Shown: positions 33,763 to 42,611 of the stretch, piece after piece
Layout: the number at the start of each line of letters is the position of its first letter
How positions within the stretch are numbered: the stretch's first letter is position 1
Assembly: GCF_050942215.1 (NCBI RefSeq)
Contig: NZ_CP192056.1
Location: forward strand, 6,076,001-6,140,000
Direction: 5' to 3'
DNA from: Sphaerimonospora sp050942215
GTDB taxonomy: Bacteria; Actinomycetota; Actinomycetes; Streptosporangiales; Streptosporangiaceae
DNA length: 64,000 nt
The notes under the pieces: model-generated
What the model was told of the DNA's origin: nothing
What the model saw: only the letters and a program-made list of their open reading frames with translations
Database searches by the model: none
Made by a program: the position numbers and the translations under genes

Positions 33763-34209
33763 TCAAGCCGCGTCACGGGACGGACACCCGGGCGAGGCGT
33801 GGTCGCCCCCGCAGTAGCCGCACCAGTCATCCATGGCGTAGATCGACAGATCCTCGGCGTGCTGTTCGCTCCACTCCCGCTGAGCCGCCGTGTAGGAGTC
33901 GAAATAGTCGGCGTCGGTGTCACCCGGTTGCACGGTCAGGAAGCGCAGGACCGTCCGTGCGGCGTTAATCAGCTCACCGGGCGTGAGAACCGCGCCGACC
34001 CCCGAGCAGATATCGGAAGCGGCGAAGATCGTACGGCGGCGCCGCGACAGCCGGTACCGCCAGCGGATCCGGCCCTCATCGGTCCGCCCCGCGACCTCCA
34101 GCTCCAGCAGGTGATCGGCATCGATCTGCCACGCGGGCACCAGCCGGAAGCTGATGATCCACCCCGGCGGCAGGGTCAGGGCATGCGTCGGGGCATGCGT
34201 CATCGCCAT
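33763..34209 (-). CDS. Hypothetical protein with C-terminal Cys/His cluster
   Basis: A 148-residue protein. The N-terminal half is beta-rich (GWIISFRLVPAWQID, LLELEVAGRTDEGRIRWRY). The middle has CSGVGAVLTPGELINAARTVL, and the tail ends DDWCGYCGGDHASPGCPSRD, a CxxCxxxHxxxxC knuckle likely to bind zinc. GGAG lies upstream of the ATG at 34209. It is part of a run of small minus-strand genes. The family is not recognised. Confidence 0.6.
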   Translation of the reverse strand: MAMTHAPTHALTLPPGWIISFRLVPAWQIDADHLLELEVAGRTDEGRIRWRYRLSRRRRTIFAASDICSGVGAVLTPGELINAARTVLRFLTVQPGDTDADYFDSYTAAQREWSEQHAEDLSIYAMDDWCGYCGGDHASPGCPSRDAA

Positions 34210-34254
34210 GGCGACTCCAAACAGACTCAGAAAGATGGAATGGAACGGCGTCCG

Positions 34255-34653
34255 TCACCAGCGGCGACGGCGGGCCAGATGATGCGGTCGTACGGTCGAG
34301 CTGACCGCGTGGATCTCGCAGTCCCGGAAATCCAGGGCCGAGACGAAGCACCGTGAGCAGCGGATCAGCCGCACGCTCGCCCCGGAGGTCCGGTTGGTGT
34401 GCGTGGCGTCGATCCACAGATGGGTGCTGGCCAGGCAGCCGAGACAGGTGATCACTTCGGCGCCCGTGGGCATCGGTGTGAGCGCCAGCGTCACCACGTA
34501 CTCACGTGCGCCGCCGGGATCGGCGGCGCACACCAGAGTCGCGGCATCCGGGCGAACCTCACCCAACGCGATCACCCGCATCACCCGGCCACCGCTGGAG
34601 ACCGTCAGGTCCCCCACAGTCCAGCCGGGCGGGCCGGCAGCATTCACCTCCAC
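34255..34653 (-). CDS. Hypothetical protein with four conserved-looking cysteines
   Basis: A 132-residue protein that begins MEVNAAGPPGWTVGDLTVSS and contains ITCLGCLASTHLW and IRCSRCFVSALDF, two CxxC pairs that could bind one zinc ion. It ends in a basic tail (HHLARRRRW). It is the first gene downstream (minus strand) of the four-copy promoter-like array and so is likely its main target. Its function is unknown. Confidence 0.6.
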   Translation of the reverse strand: MEVNAAGPPGWTVGDLTVSSGGRVMRVIALGEVRPDAATLVCAADPGGAREYVVTLALTPMPTGAEVITCLGCLASTHLWIDATHTNRTSGASVRLIRCSRCFVSALDFRDCEIHAVSSTVRPHHLARRRRW

Positions 34654-34786
34654 AGGATCGCCCCCTCGTTCGTACGGGTGCCCGTTCGGGCGACCTGCGT
34701 CCGTACGGATGTGCGGGAATCAGGACAGCGGCGTTCCGCGTGTCCGGCGGAGCGTGGTTCAACCGACGCTCTCACCGGCGCGAATC

Positions 34787-35435
34787 GCTCTCACTTAAAT
34801 ACGGTGGCCGGAACGACCCGACCGTCCGCACGCGGCAACAATTTCCGCAGCATTGCCGCGCGCGCTGCACCGACGGTTTTAGCCGTTCCGGCCACCGGTC
34901 GCCATTCTGTGGTGTGATAATTCACATCGTAGAACAGCGTGTGAGAGCGGATATCACGCGGAACGCGCGAGACGCGTACCGGCGGATTCCGCTCTCACTT
35001 AAATACGGTGACCTGAACGACTCGACCGTCCGCACGCGGCAACATTTTTCAACGTCATCGCGCGACATTCGGACAGTCGGCCGTTCCAGTCCTCTAGCCG
35101 TTCCGCGATGCAGCAACATGCGCCGCAGAACAGCACGTCAGAGCGGGTATCTCGCCGAACGCGTGACACGCGTACCGGCGATTTTCGCTCTCACTTAAAT
35201 ACGGTGACCGGAACCGCTCAACCGTCCGCAGGTGGCAACGCTTTTCAGCGTTTCCGTGTCGCGCCGACGGTCGCCGCTCCGGCCACCGTAGCCGTTCCTG
35301 AAGCGCAGCAACTAGCGCTTCTGAACGGCATGTGAGAGCGGGCATCGCGCCGGACGCGTCAGACGCGCACCGGCGGATTCCTCTCTCACTTAAATACGGG
35401 GATCGTAGCGGTCCAAGCGTCCGCCCCTATCAAGA
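34787..35435 (-). repeat. Four-copy promoter-like tandem array, period about 200 bp
   Basis: The core GCTCTCACTTAAATACGG (plus strand) starts at 34787, 34991, 35187 and, with one change, 35382. On the minus strand each copy reads GCGGACG, 18 bases, CCGTATTTAA, then GTGAGAG. Copies 1-3 also share GTTGCC upstream and related sequence through most of each unit. There is no gene between them. They point at the small-gene operon starting at 34653. The fixed spacing suggests serial promoters or binding sites rather than neutral duplications. Confidence 0.75.
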
Positions 35436-35482
35436 TTCTTTTTCGTCTCAGGTGGAGTGATGGCGCATTCTCGCAGGCATGA

Positions 35483-35516
35483 GAAAGGGCCCTAGAACGC
35501 TCTCTAGGGCCCTTTC
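35483..35516. terminator. Strong bidirectional hairpin
   Basis: GAAAGGGCCCTAGA and TCTAGGGCCCTTTC form a perfect 14-bp stem with a six-base loop. The TTTC flank on each strand makes it a good terminator. It lies 12 bases after the stop of the gene at 35528-36340 and insulates the promoter array from it. Confidence 0.85.
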
Positions 35517-35527
35517 GCAAGCTTTCG

Positions 35528-36340
35528 TCAGTCTTCCGTGTGTGGGGTTCCGACGTGAGCCATCGTGCTCCTGACGTCGTCAAGGCGCTCCGACAGTTCC
35601 CGCCACTCCGCCCGACCGGCGTCACGCACGCGGATCACGTTCCGGCGTGAGCCGTACGTGCCGCCGTAGCGCGCCTGAGCAATGGCGCTCAGGATCCCCG
35701 CGCGCCCCAGATCATCAGCCTGAGACGCCGTTTCCATGGCGTCGGAAATGATCGGAAAGTCGCGACCGTCGCCGAACGCCTGACGGAAGATGACCGCGCT
35801 GTTCTGTGCGACGCAGAACGCCACAGCAGCCCCCGTGACCGTCTCCGCGCGCGGAACGCCGCGCATGAGCTGAGCCCCGGGTGTGGCGTCGATCTGATCC
35901 GCCGGAACATCGATCCGGTAGCCGTTACGCGCGGCGGCATCCCTGACCGCCCACCGCTGCAACGTGGTCCGCGTAATGGTCATCTCGCCACCGTCACACC
36001 GAACGTAGGTCCATGCGGGCGTGTCGCTTGTGCTTTCGGGTGCCCTCTCACACGACGCGATGATGTCCCGCAGACGCTGCGCGAACAGAAGAACGGCGTC
36101 TTGCGTGACGTCGTCTGACACGTCATCCGTGCCGTACGGAGCGTGCCCTTCCTTGACGATAGTCGCGCTTCCGTCCATGCGCTTCCGTGACCTCGTGGCG
36201 TCGACCGTCCGGCAGTAGCCGCGTGCGAGCCTCTGAATCTCCGCCCAATCGTTCGGCGTCACTCGCGCCATGTCTTCCGGCGTGAGCTTCTCGCCCGGAA
36301 CGTTCGAAGGGACGCACTTACCGGGAGCTCCATTCGACAT
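35528..36340 (-). CDS. Hypothetical element protein
   Basis: A 270-residue soluble protein. It has an N-terminal LTPEDMARVTPNDWAEIQRL helix pair, RGYCRTVDATRSRKRM, a central DDVTQDAVLLFAQRLRDII that recalls sigma-factor-like helices, and a basic C-terminus (YGSRRNVIRVRDAGRAEWRE). No catalytic motif is evident. Base composition is slightly less GC-rich than the T4SS operon. It ends in a strong hairpin terminator and is the last gene I assign to the conjugative element. Confidence 0.6.
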   Translation of the reverse strand: MSNGAPGKCVPSNVPGEKLTPEDMARVTPNDWAEIQRLARGYCRTVDATRSRKRMDGSATIVKEGHAPYGTDDVSDDVTQDAVLLFAQRLRDIIASCERAPESTSDTPAWTYVRCDGGEMTITRTTLQRWAVRDAAARNGYRIDVPADQIDATPGAQLMRGVPRAETVTGAAVAFCVAQNSAVIFRQAFGDGRDFPIISDAMETASQADDLGRAGILSAIAQARYGGTYGSRRNVIRVRDAGRAEWRELSERLDDVRSTMAHVGTPHTED

Positions 36341-37425
36341 CTTTCGATCTCCGATCTTCAGGGCCGCGAATGAGCGGCACCGTTTCTCTTTCGCAATTCA
36401 ATTGAACCGCAGAACAGAGACCGACACAACAACATCCCGCACGTCTTTACGATGTTTTCCCTGGCCAAGAGGCGAGGATGAGCCATAGAGAAAGGATCAA
36501 GAGGCGTGAGCAAGAGCCAAACAAAAGAGGCAAAATGGACAGTGGCTCACCTTCAAGCCGGCGGGCTAGGAAACGAAATAAGCCAGAGAAGTAACACCGA
36601 ATGAAATTCAATAATTTGGAGCCATGGAAAATCGCGAGCACGCCTCTCTCGCGGCCCTTCGATCAGGGAGGTTCCCTATAGAGTCGGGCCAGCGGGAGGC
36701 CGCAGCGCAAGCCGCTGACCAGCAGCGATATTGCTACGATCATGGCCAGTCATAAGTGGCGAACCACTGGCCGAGCATTGGCCATGCGACCGGCCGTTCT
36801 ACCAATCCCCGGATTCTCGCTGTGGCATCATCGATAATGAGTCCAGTCTTGATCGAAGACCGAAGGAATCCAGAGAATCTTCGATCAGGAGCACTCGGGG
36901 ACGACGCCTATCGCGTCCTTGAGAGCCAGCCCTTCGTGCGCTGCACGATTTACTCGACTATATCGCAGAGGTCGGCGAAAGACTTTCGAGTGACAACGCC
37001 GTCGATATTCCAGGAAGGTTTCGTTCCAACACCACACGGTCGGATCCCGCCGCACCGACAGCACTGATTCGCGGTGACCGTCGCATCGGGTCACCCGGGG
37101 GGGCGTCGCACAAGTTGGTCGCGAAGCGCGAAGGCGGCCTGCGCAGCTGTCGGGCGAGGACATGGCTGCTCGACGATCGGTGACCTCGCGGGCAGGCCCA
37201 TAGCGAGCCAGACGGCCTTGCCCTCGCCCGGCGTCCCGATGGGGGATGGTAGCCATCACCGTAACCACGGTAACGAAGGTCATCCAATTCGCCGCAAGCG
37301 TATGTGATGTTGTCACCTTCCCATCTCTGTTCGATCTGCCGAGAAGGTGACACGGTTGGACTAATTGATCTTGACAGGGCAAGCACGACACACATCACGG
37401 CAGCGACTGATCAATCGGAGGTGGC
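36341..37425. other. Gene-poor stretch, probable right end of the element
   Basis: This region of 1.1 kb is poorer in GC than its surroundings and has no frame with a good ribosome site and codon use. The minus strand near 37120-37250 can be read as ARSPIVEQPCPRPTAAQAAF..., possibly a remnant of a small regulator, but no start is present. TTGACA occurs at about 37370, upstream of btpA. The right attachment site of the conjugative element is expected here, but no copy of the tRNA-Leu end was seen. Confidence 0.4.
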
Positions 37426-38232
37426 GTGCACAGCCTCAAGGCACCCAGCCGACACAAAACCATCCTTGGGATGATCCACTTACGACCTCTGCCGGGGACC
37501 CCGTTTCATCGCGAGGACAGCTTCGAGCAGATCCTCGACGACGCTGTCGCTTCGGCTCGCGCCCTAGACGAGGGCGGCGCGGACGGATGTCTGATCCAGA
37601 CAGTGGACCGGGTCTACAGCACCGGCGAGCAGACCGATCCGGCCCGGGTCGCAGCGATGAGCTTGATCACTCGCGCCGTCACGCAGGCCACCCGTCCCGG
37701 ATTCCGTGTCGGGGTGCAACTCATGCGCAACGCGGTGCAGACGTCGCTAGCGGTGGCGAAGGTCGCCGGCGGCGCCTTCGTACGCGTGGGCGCCTTGGTG
37801 GGCGCGACGCTAACCACGCACGGCATGGTCGAGCCCGACCCCCTGGCGGTGATGGAGTACCGAAAGAAGATCGACGCCTGGGACGTCGAAATCATCGCTG
37901 AAGTGGAGTCGATGCACTACACCTGGTTCGGCGGTGGCAAGACCGTCGCGCAGGTGGCGAAGGCGGCCAGGCAGGTCGGTGCCGACGCCGTTTCCCTGTG
38001 TCATGAGGACGAGGCGACCGTGCTGGAGATGATCGCCGCGGTCCGCGCCGCGACGCCGGATTTACCGATCATCCTGGCCGGCCACACCAACCATGACAAC
38101 GCTGCTCGGCTCCTGAGCGCGGCGGACGGCGCCTTCGTCGGAACCTGCCTGGAGCGCGGCGGCTGGGGCGGGCTCATCGATGTCGAGAAGGTCAAAGCGT
38201 ACGTAGAGATCGTGCGCGGGCTGCAGCCGTGA
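37426..38232 (+). CDS. btpA: BtpA/SgcQ family TIM-barrel protein
   Basis: A 268-residue protein of the BtpA family. Typical segments are ILGMIHLRPLPGTPFH, DDAVASARALDEGGADGCL, AVAKVAGGAFVRVGALVGAT and DAVSLCHEDEATVLEMI, ending in PIILAGHTNHDNAARLLSAADGAFVG-type barrel strands. GTG at 37426 follows GGAGGTG. The family is related to phosphosugar or cofactor metabolism enzymes and was first noted for photosystem I stability in cyanobacteria; here a sugar-phosphate role with the next gene (SIS domain) is more likely. It is the first gene with a chromosomal look right of the element. Confidence 0.9.
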   Translation: MHSLKAPSRHKTILGMIHLRPLPGTPFHREDSFEQILDDAVASARALDEGGADGCLIQTVDRVYSTGEQTDPARVAAMSLITRAVTQATRPGFRVGVQLMRNAVQTSLAVAKVAGGAFVRVGALVGATLTTHGMVEPDPLAVMEYRKKIDAWDVEIIAEVESMHYTWFGGGKTVAQVAKAARQVGADAVSLCHEDEATVLEMIAAVRAATPDLPIILAGHTNHDNAARLLSAADGAFVGTCLERGGWGGLIDVEKVKAYVEIVRGLQP

Positions 38233-38284
38233 AGGCGCCGCTGCCATCGGCTCCCCGCGATTGACGAGACGGAAGGCGGATCAC

Positions 38285-38893
38285 GTGCATCATCCCTACA
38301 CGCTGGAGGAGATGCTCGCTCAAGGCGACGCCCTGGCCGCAGACCTCAGCACCCTGATCAGCCCCGCCGCCGAGCATGTGGAGATGCTGCTGGACGACCC
38401 CCGTTGGGCGACGGTATCCCGCATCTACCTAACCGGAGATGGAGACTCCTTCCACGCCTCACTCGCCTCGGAGCTGGCCTTCGAGTCGTTGGCCAATGTC
38501 CCCTGCGAGCCGTTGAGCGCGCTGCGGCTTCTTCGGTACGGCGCGGTCTGGGACGAGCCTCATGTATTGCCTGCAGGAACGTTCGTGATCGCCACGTCGG
38601 CCTCTGGCCGTACCGAACGGGTCCTGCAGGCACTGGAGCGGGTCCGCGAGCATGGAGCGTTGAACTTAGCAATCACCGCCACCCCCGACAGTGCGATCAC
38701 TCGTGCCGCTGACCACTCACTGGTGCTGCCGCTGGCAGGTGCCAAGCCGTCACCGGGGATTCGGACCTACCAGGCGAGCCTGCTGGGCCTGACCTTGATT
38801 GCGATCGGCCTGGGCCACCGCCGGGGCCGCTACTCGGACCACTACCGCAGCCACCCGGCCGACGGCCTTCAGTTACTCGGTTTCACCATGTGA
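38285..38893 (+). CDS. SIS-domain phosphosugar-binding protein, apparently short
   Basis: A 202-residue protein with one SIS domain: IYLTGDGDSFHASLASELAF, then TFVIATSASGRTERVLQALE (Ser-rich phosphosugar loop) and LAITATPDSAITRAADHSL. GTG at 38285 with GGAAGGCGGAT upstream is the best start. GlmS/AgaS-like relatives carry two SIS domains (about 330-350 residues). Here the frame stops soon after the first domain, at LLGFTM, and the following 170 bases have no matching continuation, so a C-terminal deletion is suspected. It is 52 bases downstream of btpA and probably co-transcribed. Confidence 0.75.
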   Translation: MHHPYTLEEMLAQGDALAADLSTLISPAAEHVEMLLDDPRWATVSRIYLTGDGDSFHASLASELAFESLANVPCEPLSALRLLRYGAVWDEPHVLPAGTFVIATSASGRTERVLQALERVREHGALNLAITATPDSAITRAADHSLVLPLAGAKPSPGIRTYQASLLGLTLIAIGLGHRRGRYSDHYRSHPADGLQLLGFTM

Positions 38894-39061
38894 GAACGCT
38901 TCGGCCTTGCTGGAGGCGGGGAGAGCAGAAGACACGGGGCGTGGTCGCGACCCCTTGGTCGTACGCGCGGCGATGCGGGACGAGCAGGGTCGACGCCCGC
39001 CGGCCCGCCCCGGTAGGAGGCGACCCTTCACCGCACCGCCGCGCAGCTCACATGGGACCGG

Positions 39062-39448
39062 TCACCCGCTCCCGGGACGGCCCGCTGGCGGTAGCTCACC
39101 CTGTCCGGCCGCGGGTGCGGTGCCGATCACGTCGAACGCGCCTGCTCTGACCGCCTTGCAGAAGATCCTCCAGGTGTGCGTGCTGGTCACCAGGAAGGGG
39201 GAGGCAGTGACGAGCCCGGCGTTCCACAGGTCCCCGATCGTGACCGTGATCACGTCGCCCTCGCGCTGGGGGACGAACTGACCGGCCTTGATCACACCCA
39301 CGAAACGCGACCACCGTGCCAGACTCACTCGGAGGTACCCGTGGGAGGCGTCGATTGGATCACGCACGTATACCAGGGGTCCGCGCGGCTGGTACTGCAC
39401 CTCCAGGCCGTCGCACACGCCCGCTCCGAGTGGACCCGGCACGCTCAT
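39062..39448 (-). CDS. Hypothetical DUF397-like protein
   Basis: A 128-residue protein. LVYVRDPIDASHGYLRVSLA followed by WSRFVGVIKAGQF resembles the VRDS...W..F...VK.GEF pattern of DUF397 proteins, which sit beside XRE regulators in actinomycetes. A second weaker copy appears near THTWRIFCKAVRAGAFD. It overlaps the preceding gene by ATGA and is the last gene of the conservon-P450 operon. The assignment is tentative. Confidence 0.55.
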   Translation of the reverse strand: MSVPGPLGAGVCDGLEVQYQPRGPLVYVRDPIDASHGYLRVSLARWSRFVGVIKAGQFVPQREGDVITVTIGDLWNAGLVTASPFLVTSTHTWRIFCKAVRAGAFDVIGTAPAAGQGELPPAGRPGSG

Positions 39449-39909
39449 GATGCGCGCCTTTCACTGCTGAAGGAACCGTCCGCGTCCGATCCCAGGACCG
39501 ACTTGGCACTTTCCGGGCCGCATCCGCACTCTGCCGCCGTCCGCGAGCGGTCCAGCTCGCCGAGCGGCACGGCCCGGTCTGCTTGACGCATCTGGCGGAC
39601 GCGAGTCCCGACCCGGCGCACGGCGGTCTCCACTGCCGAGGCAGGGCAGGAGGTGTACTGCCATAGGCCCTGGTCTGAGACCCGGCCGGTCCACCAGCGG
39701 AAGAGCCACCCGTCCAGGCCGGGCTCCACCCACACGTTCACTTGGTCGGCTAATACCAGCGCCAGTTCGAACCCGGAACTGATCGTTGCCGGGATCCCGG
39801 CGCAGCCCAGCTCGGCCTGCAGCCGAGAGGCCGATTTCAGCGCCGGATTCTCCTCCCCGGCCGGTGCGAGGGACATGGGGACAGCCCGTGCGGCGGTGTC
39901 ACCGCTCAT
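39445..39909 (-). CDS. Hypothetical protein of conservon operon
   Basis: A 154-residue soluble protein with ATG at 39909 and ATGA overlaps at both ends, so clearly in the operon. It has FELALVLADQVNVWVEPGLD and GWLFRWWTGRVSDQGLWQY, a compact beta region rich in Trp, and a helix SAVETAVRRVGTRVRQMR. It ends in a tail with CGCG. Small proteins of this look follow P450 pairs in other conservons, but no function is known. Confidence 0.65.
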   Translation of the reverse strand: MSGDTAARAVPMSLAPAGEENPALKSASRLQAELGCAGIPATISSGFELALVLADQVNVWVEPGLDGWLFRWWTGRVSDQGLWQYTSCPASAVETAVRRVGTRVRQMRQADRAVPLGELDRSRTAAECGCGPESAKSVLGSDADGSFSSERRAS

Positions 39910-40082
39910 TGTTTGGCCTCCAGCCGGACTGAAGAGCGCAGGTCAGGGTCAGGTTGCGCAGGCAGAGCCCTCTCTTCCAGCAGCCGCTGCCGTACCTCCA
40001 TCAGCTGGCAGGGGTCATGTGGACGGAGCTGGGGTGGTGCGGCGAGCCGGCGGCCGGAGGTGCTGGTTTCGCGGTCAGCCAT
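39906..40082 (-). CDS. Small hypothetical protein
   Basis: A 58-residue protein, MADRETSTSGRRLAAPPQL then a helical MEVRQRLLEERALPAQPD. Its ATG at 40082 overlaps the P450 stop and its own stop overlaps the next ATG. The coupling on both sides is the main argument for it. The function is unknown. Confidence 0.6.
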   Translation of the reverse strand: MADRETSTSGRRLAAPPQLRPHDPCQLMEVRQRLLEERALPAQPDPDLRSSVRLEAKQ

Positions 40083-41343
40083 TGTGCTGACCATTCGAAC
40101 CTCTATTGGGCCGGGCGATGATCGGTAGTTCTTGGTAGCCGTTGCTGAGGAATGAGGGAATGGGGGCCAGTTCGTCAAGGGGAACGGCGAGGGCGAGGTC
40201 GGGGAAACGCTCGAAGAGGGCGGGCAGTGCCACCTCGGTCTCCAGCCGCGCCAATGGGGCTCCGACGCAGTAGTGGACGCCGTGGCCGAAGGATAGATGG
40301 TCGCGCCGGGTTGGGCGGGTGATGTCGAAGCGGTCGGCCGTGGTGCCGTGCCGTCCGGGGTCGCGTCCGGCGGCGGCGTATGCGGCGAGGATCGCTTCTC
40401 CTTTCCTGATCAGGATCCCGTCGCCGTCGACGGCGATGTCGTTGACGGCGTAGCGCAGCGGCAGGTTGGCGACGGGGGCCTGCCAGCGCAGCGTCTCATC
40501 GATCACGTCGTCCCAGGACGCGCGGCCGGAGCGGACGAGGTCGAGCTGATCGGGATGGGTGAGCAGGGCGACGACGGTGTTGCCGAGGAGGTTGACGGTG
40601 GTCTCGTGCCCGGCGGAGATCATCAGCAGGAGCGTGTCGACCAGCTCTTGCTCGCTAAGGCGGGTGCCGTCCTCCTCGTCCCGGGCGGCGATGAGGTCGC
40701 TGGTCATGTCGTCGCCGGGCGTGTCCCGCTTGAGCGCGATGAGGCCGGTCAAGAGGGCGTGGATGTCCCGTTGGGTGGCCAGCACCTCTTCGGCGTCCAC
40801 CTCGGTCCGGAACACGCTGGCGACGAGGTGGCGGAACTCGGCTCGCATGCTTTCGGGTAGCCCGAACAGGTCGCTAATCACCCGCATGGGCAGTGGGTAG
40901 GTGAACATCTCGCGCAGGTCGCTGACGGTGCCCGGTGGGGTGGCGGCCAGTTCGCCGAGGAGATCGCGCGTGATCGTTTCGATGTGGGGGCGCATCTGCT
41001 GAACGCGGCGCGGGGTGAACGCGGTGGAGATCAGCCTGCGCAGCCGGCGGTGATCGGGGCCGTATGCGGTGAACATGTTGCGTACCGCCACCCACAGGTA
41101 CAGCGGCCAGGTCTGCGGGATGTCCCCGTTGATGAATGGCGGCCAGTGCTGGCGTGGGTCCTTGGACACGCGCGAGTCGGCGAGGAGCCGTTCAAGCAGT
41201 GCGGGATCGGTTACCGCCCACGCAACCACGCCGTGAGGGAGCTCCACCAGGGCCGCTGGACCGGCGGCGCGAAGGAGGGAGGCTTCGGCGTGGATGTCGC
41301 TGCCGGTGATGTCCAGACGGTAGAGGGAGCGGGCGCTGTCCAT
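40075..41343 (-). CDS. Cytochrome P450 (CYP154-like, conservon partner)
   Basis: A 422-residue soluble P450. The I-helix is MISAGHETTVNLLGN, the K-helix ExxR is ETLRWQAP, and the heme-binding loop is LSFGHGVHYCVGAPLARLE with the axial Cys. The ATG at 41343 follows GGAGG and lies inside the 3' end of the preceding P450 frame. Being paired with a CYP157-like gene next to cvnA-D points to a CYP154-type enzyme. The substrate is unknown; electron donors are not encoded nearby. Confidence 0.93.
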   Translation of the reverse strand: MDSARSLYRLDITGSDIHAEASLLRAAGPAALVELPHGVVAWAVTDPALLERLLADSRVSKDPRQHWPPFINGDIPQTWPLYLWVAVRNMFTAYGPDHRRLRRLISTAFTPRRVQQMRPHIETITRDLLGELAATPPGTVSDLREMFTYPLPMRVISDLFGLPESMRAEFRHLVASVFRTEVDAEEVLATQRDIHALLTGLIALKRDTPGDDMTSDLIAARDEEDGTRLSEQELVDTLLLMISAGHETTVNLLGNTVVALLTHPDQLDLVRSGRASWDDVIDETLRWQAPVANLPLRYAVNDIAVDGDGILIRKGEAILAAYAAAGRDPGRHGTTADRFDITRPTRRDHLSFGHGVHYCVGAPLARLETEVALPALFERFPDLALAVPLDELAPIPSFLSNGYQELPIIARPNRGSNGQHNG

Positions 41344-42611
41344 GCGTTACCTCCGGAGGGCGAGTCGACTCGGGTGGGGGTGAACCGTACGGGCAGGGCG
41401 GTCAGGGCCCGTTGGAACGGGCCGGGCCGCCAGTTGAGCCGGTCGGCGGGGACGGCCAGCTCCAGATCGGACAGGCGGTCCAGCAGTCGTTCGATGGCGA
41501 CTGCTGCGATCAGCCGGGCGGGGTCTCGGGCTGGGCAGGCGTGAGGTCCGGCGGAGAAAGCCAGGTGCGCACGGTTACCCGATCTGTGCAGGGAAGGATC
41601 CCCATGCGGATCGGTGTTGGCCGCAGCCAGACTGATGACCACGGGCTCACCGGCAGGCAAACGGACTCCGGCCAGGTCGACGTCGTACAGCGGGTAGTGA
41701 ACGGCGTAGTTCGCCATCGGAGGGTCCTTCCACAGCACCTCCTCCAGCGCGTCATCGATGGGCGTGCTCCCGTCGGACAGGCCGCCGCCGAACCGTTCAT
41801 CGGACAGAAGCAGCCGCAGCGCGTTACCGATCAGGTTTTGAACCGGCTCGGTGCCCGCGCCGATGAGCAGCACGCATTGGTTGAGGACTTCGGCGTCGTC
41901 CAGCCGGGCGGGGTGCGCCATCAGCCAGGAGGTCACATCGGCGCCCGGCTGGCGGCGTTTGAGGGTGACCAGGTCTTGCAGGTACCGGGAGTAGGTGGCG
42001 TAGCCTTCGGCGGCGCCGTCTCCGCCCTCGAACAGGGCGGCGAGCGCGTGGATGAGCGTGTCACCGGCATCGTCGGCCAGGCCGAACATCTGGCTGAAGA
42101 CGAGGATCGGCAGGCCCTGGGCGTACTGGGCGATCAGATCCGCCTCGCCGGTGGGGGCGAATCGGTCGATGAGCCGGTGGGCGTGCCGCTGGATGTCGCC
42201 GCGCAGCTCGTGGGGGTTCAGGCGGGCGAGACTGTCGGTGATGGCCTGCCGCAGGCGGGCGTGGGCGTAGCCGTCGCTGAACAACGCGTTCGGCCGGTAG
42301 GCCATCATCGGCAGCAGTGGATGATCGGCGGGGACCTCTCCCGCGGCGAGGGCTTTCCATCGGCGGGCGTCCTTGGAGAACAGCTCAGGGTTGCGCAGGA
42401 CGTCCAGGGCCAGGTGGTAGCTGGTCACCAGTGTCGCGTGGATGCCCGGGGCGAGCTGGACCGGCGCGGCGGCCCCGTACTGGCGCAGGTGCTCATAGAC
42501 GCGTCCGGGATCGGCGGCGAAGTCCGGCCCGTACAGCGGCACACCGGTGGGCGCCGGGCAGCCCGGCGGAGCGGTCGGTGCCTGCGCCGGGCGGGCGTGG
42601 TTGGGGGTCAC
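41211..42611 (-). CDS. Cytochrome P450 (CYP157-like, ExxR motif missing)
   Basis: A 466-residue P450 with GTG at 42611 overlapping the cvnD stop. The heme loop is AFSAGPHACPARDPARLIA with the axial Cys. The I-helix reads LLIGAGTEPVQNLIGNAL, without the usual acid-alcohol pair. The K-helix reads EEVLWKDPP, so the Arg of ExxR is Trp, as known for the CYP157 family. The frame runs 133 bases into the next P450 gene and ends at 41211, adding some 40 atypical residues after PVRFTPTRV. Atypical catalysis or a regulatory role is possible. Confidence 0.9.
   Translation of the reverse strand: MTPNHARPAQAPTAPPGCPAPTGVPLYGPDFAADPGRVYEHLRQYGAAAPVQLAPGIHATLVTSYHLALDVLRNPELFSKDARRWKALAAGEVPADHPLLPMMAYRPNALFSDGYAHARLRQAITDSLARLNPHELRGDIQRHAHRLIDRFAPTGEADLIAQYAQGLPILVFSQMFGLADDAGDTLIHALAALFEGGDGAAEGYATYSRYLQDLVTLKRRQPGADVTSWLMAHPARLDDAEVLNQCVLLIGAGTEPVQNLIGNALRLLLSDERFGGGLSDGSTPIDDALEEVLWKDPPMANYAVHYPLYDVDLAGVRLPAGEPVVISLAAANTDPHGDPSLHRSGNRAHLAFSAGPHACPARDPARLIAAVAIERLLDRLSDLELAVPADRLNWRPGPFQRALTALPVRFTPTRVDSPSGGNAWTAPAPSTVWTSPAATSTPKPPSFAPPVQRPWWSSLTAWLRGR

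Larger units (their letters stand above)
3881..36340. mobile_element. Integrative conjugative element (T4SS type) at tRNA-Leu
   Basis: The left edge is the tRNA-Leu(GAG) gene with the convergent serine integrase. The body carries a complete-looking actinobacterial type IV secretion module (pilin, VirB6-like, PrgI, VirB4, VirD4, replication-relaxation protein, cell-wall hydrolase), a DNA methyltransferase, a DUF932 gene, a ComM-like gene, DUF4192 and small unknowns. The right end is not seen directly. I place it in the gene-poor stretch after 36,340 because housekeeping-type genes (BtpA, conservon) begin at 37.4 kb. A TraB/FtsK-type translocase and a canonical relaxase were not recognised. The coordinates are therefore approximate on the right. 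Confidence 0.7.

Noticed and set aside
34922..35345. Repeated minus-strand frames of about 65-83 codons in the promoter array
   Set aside because: The similarity between them follows from the DNA repeat itself; they have no starts with ribosome sites and shift frame between units.
36885..37398. Two overlapping minus-strand frames of 146-168 codons
   Set aside because: They are rich in Arg/Ser/Cys runs, have no ribosome site or domain, and codon use is not typical; a remnant gene in the third frame is possible but has no start.
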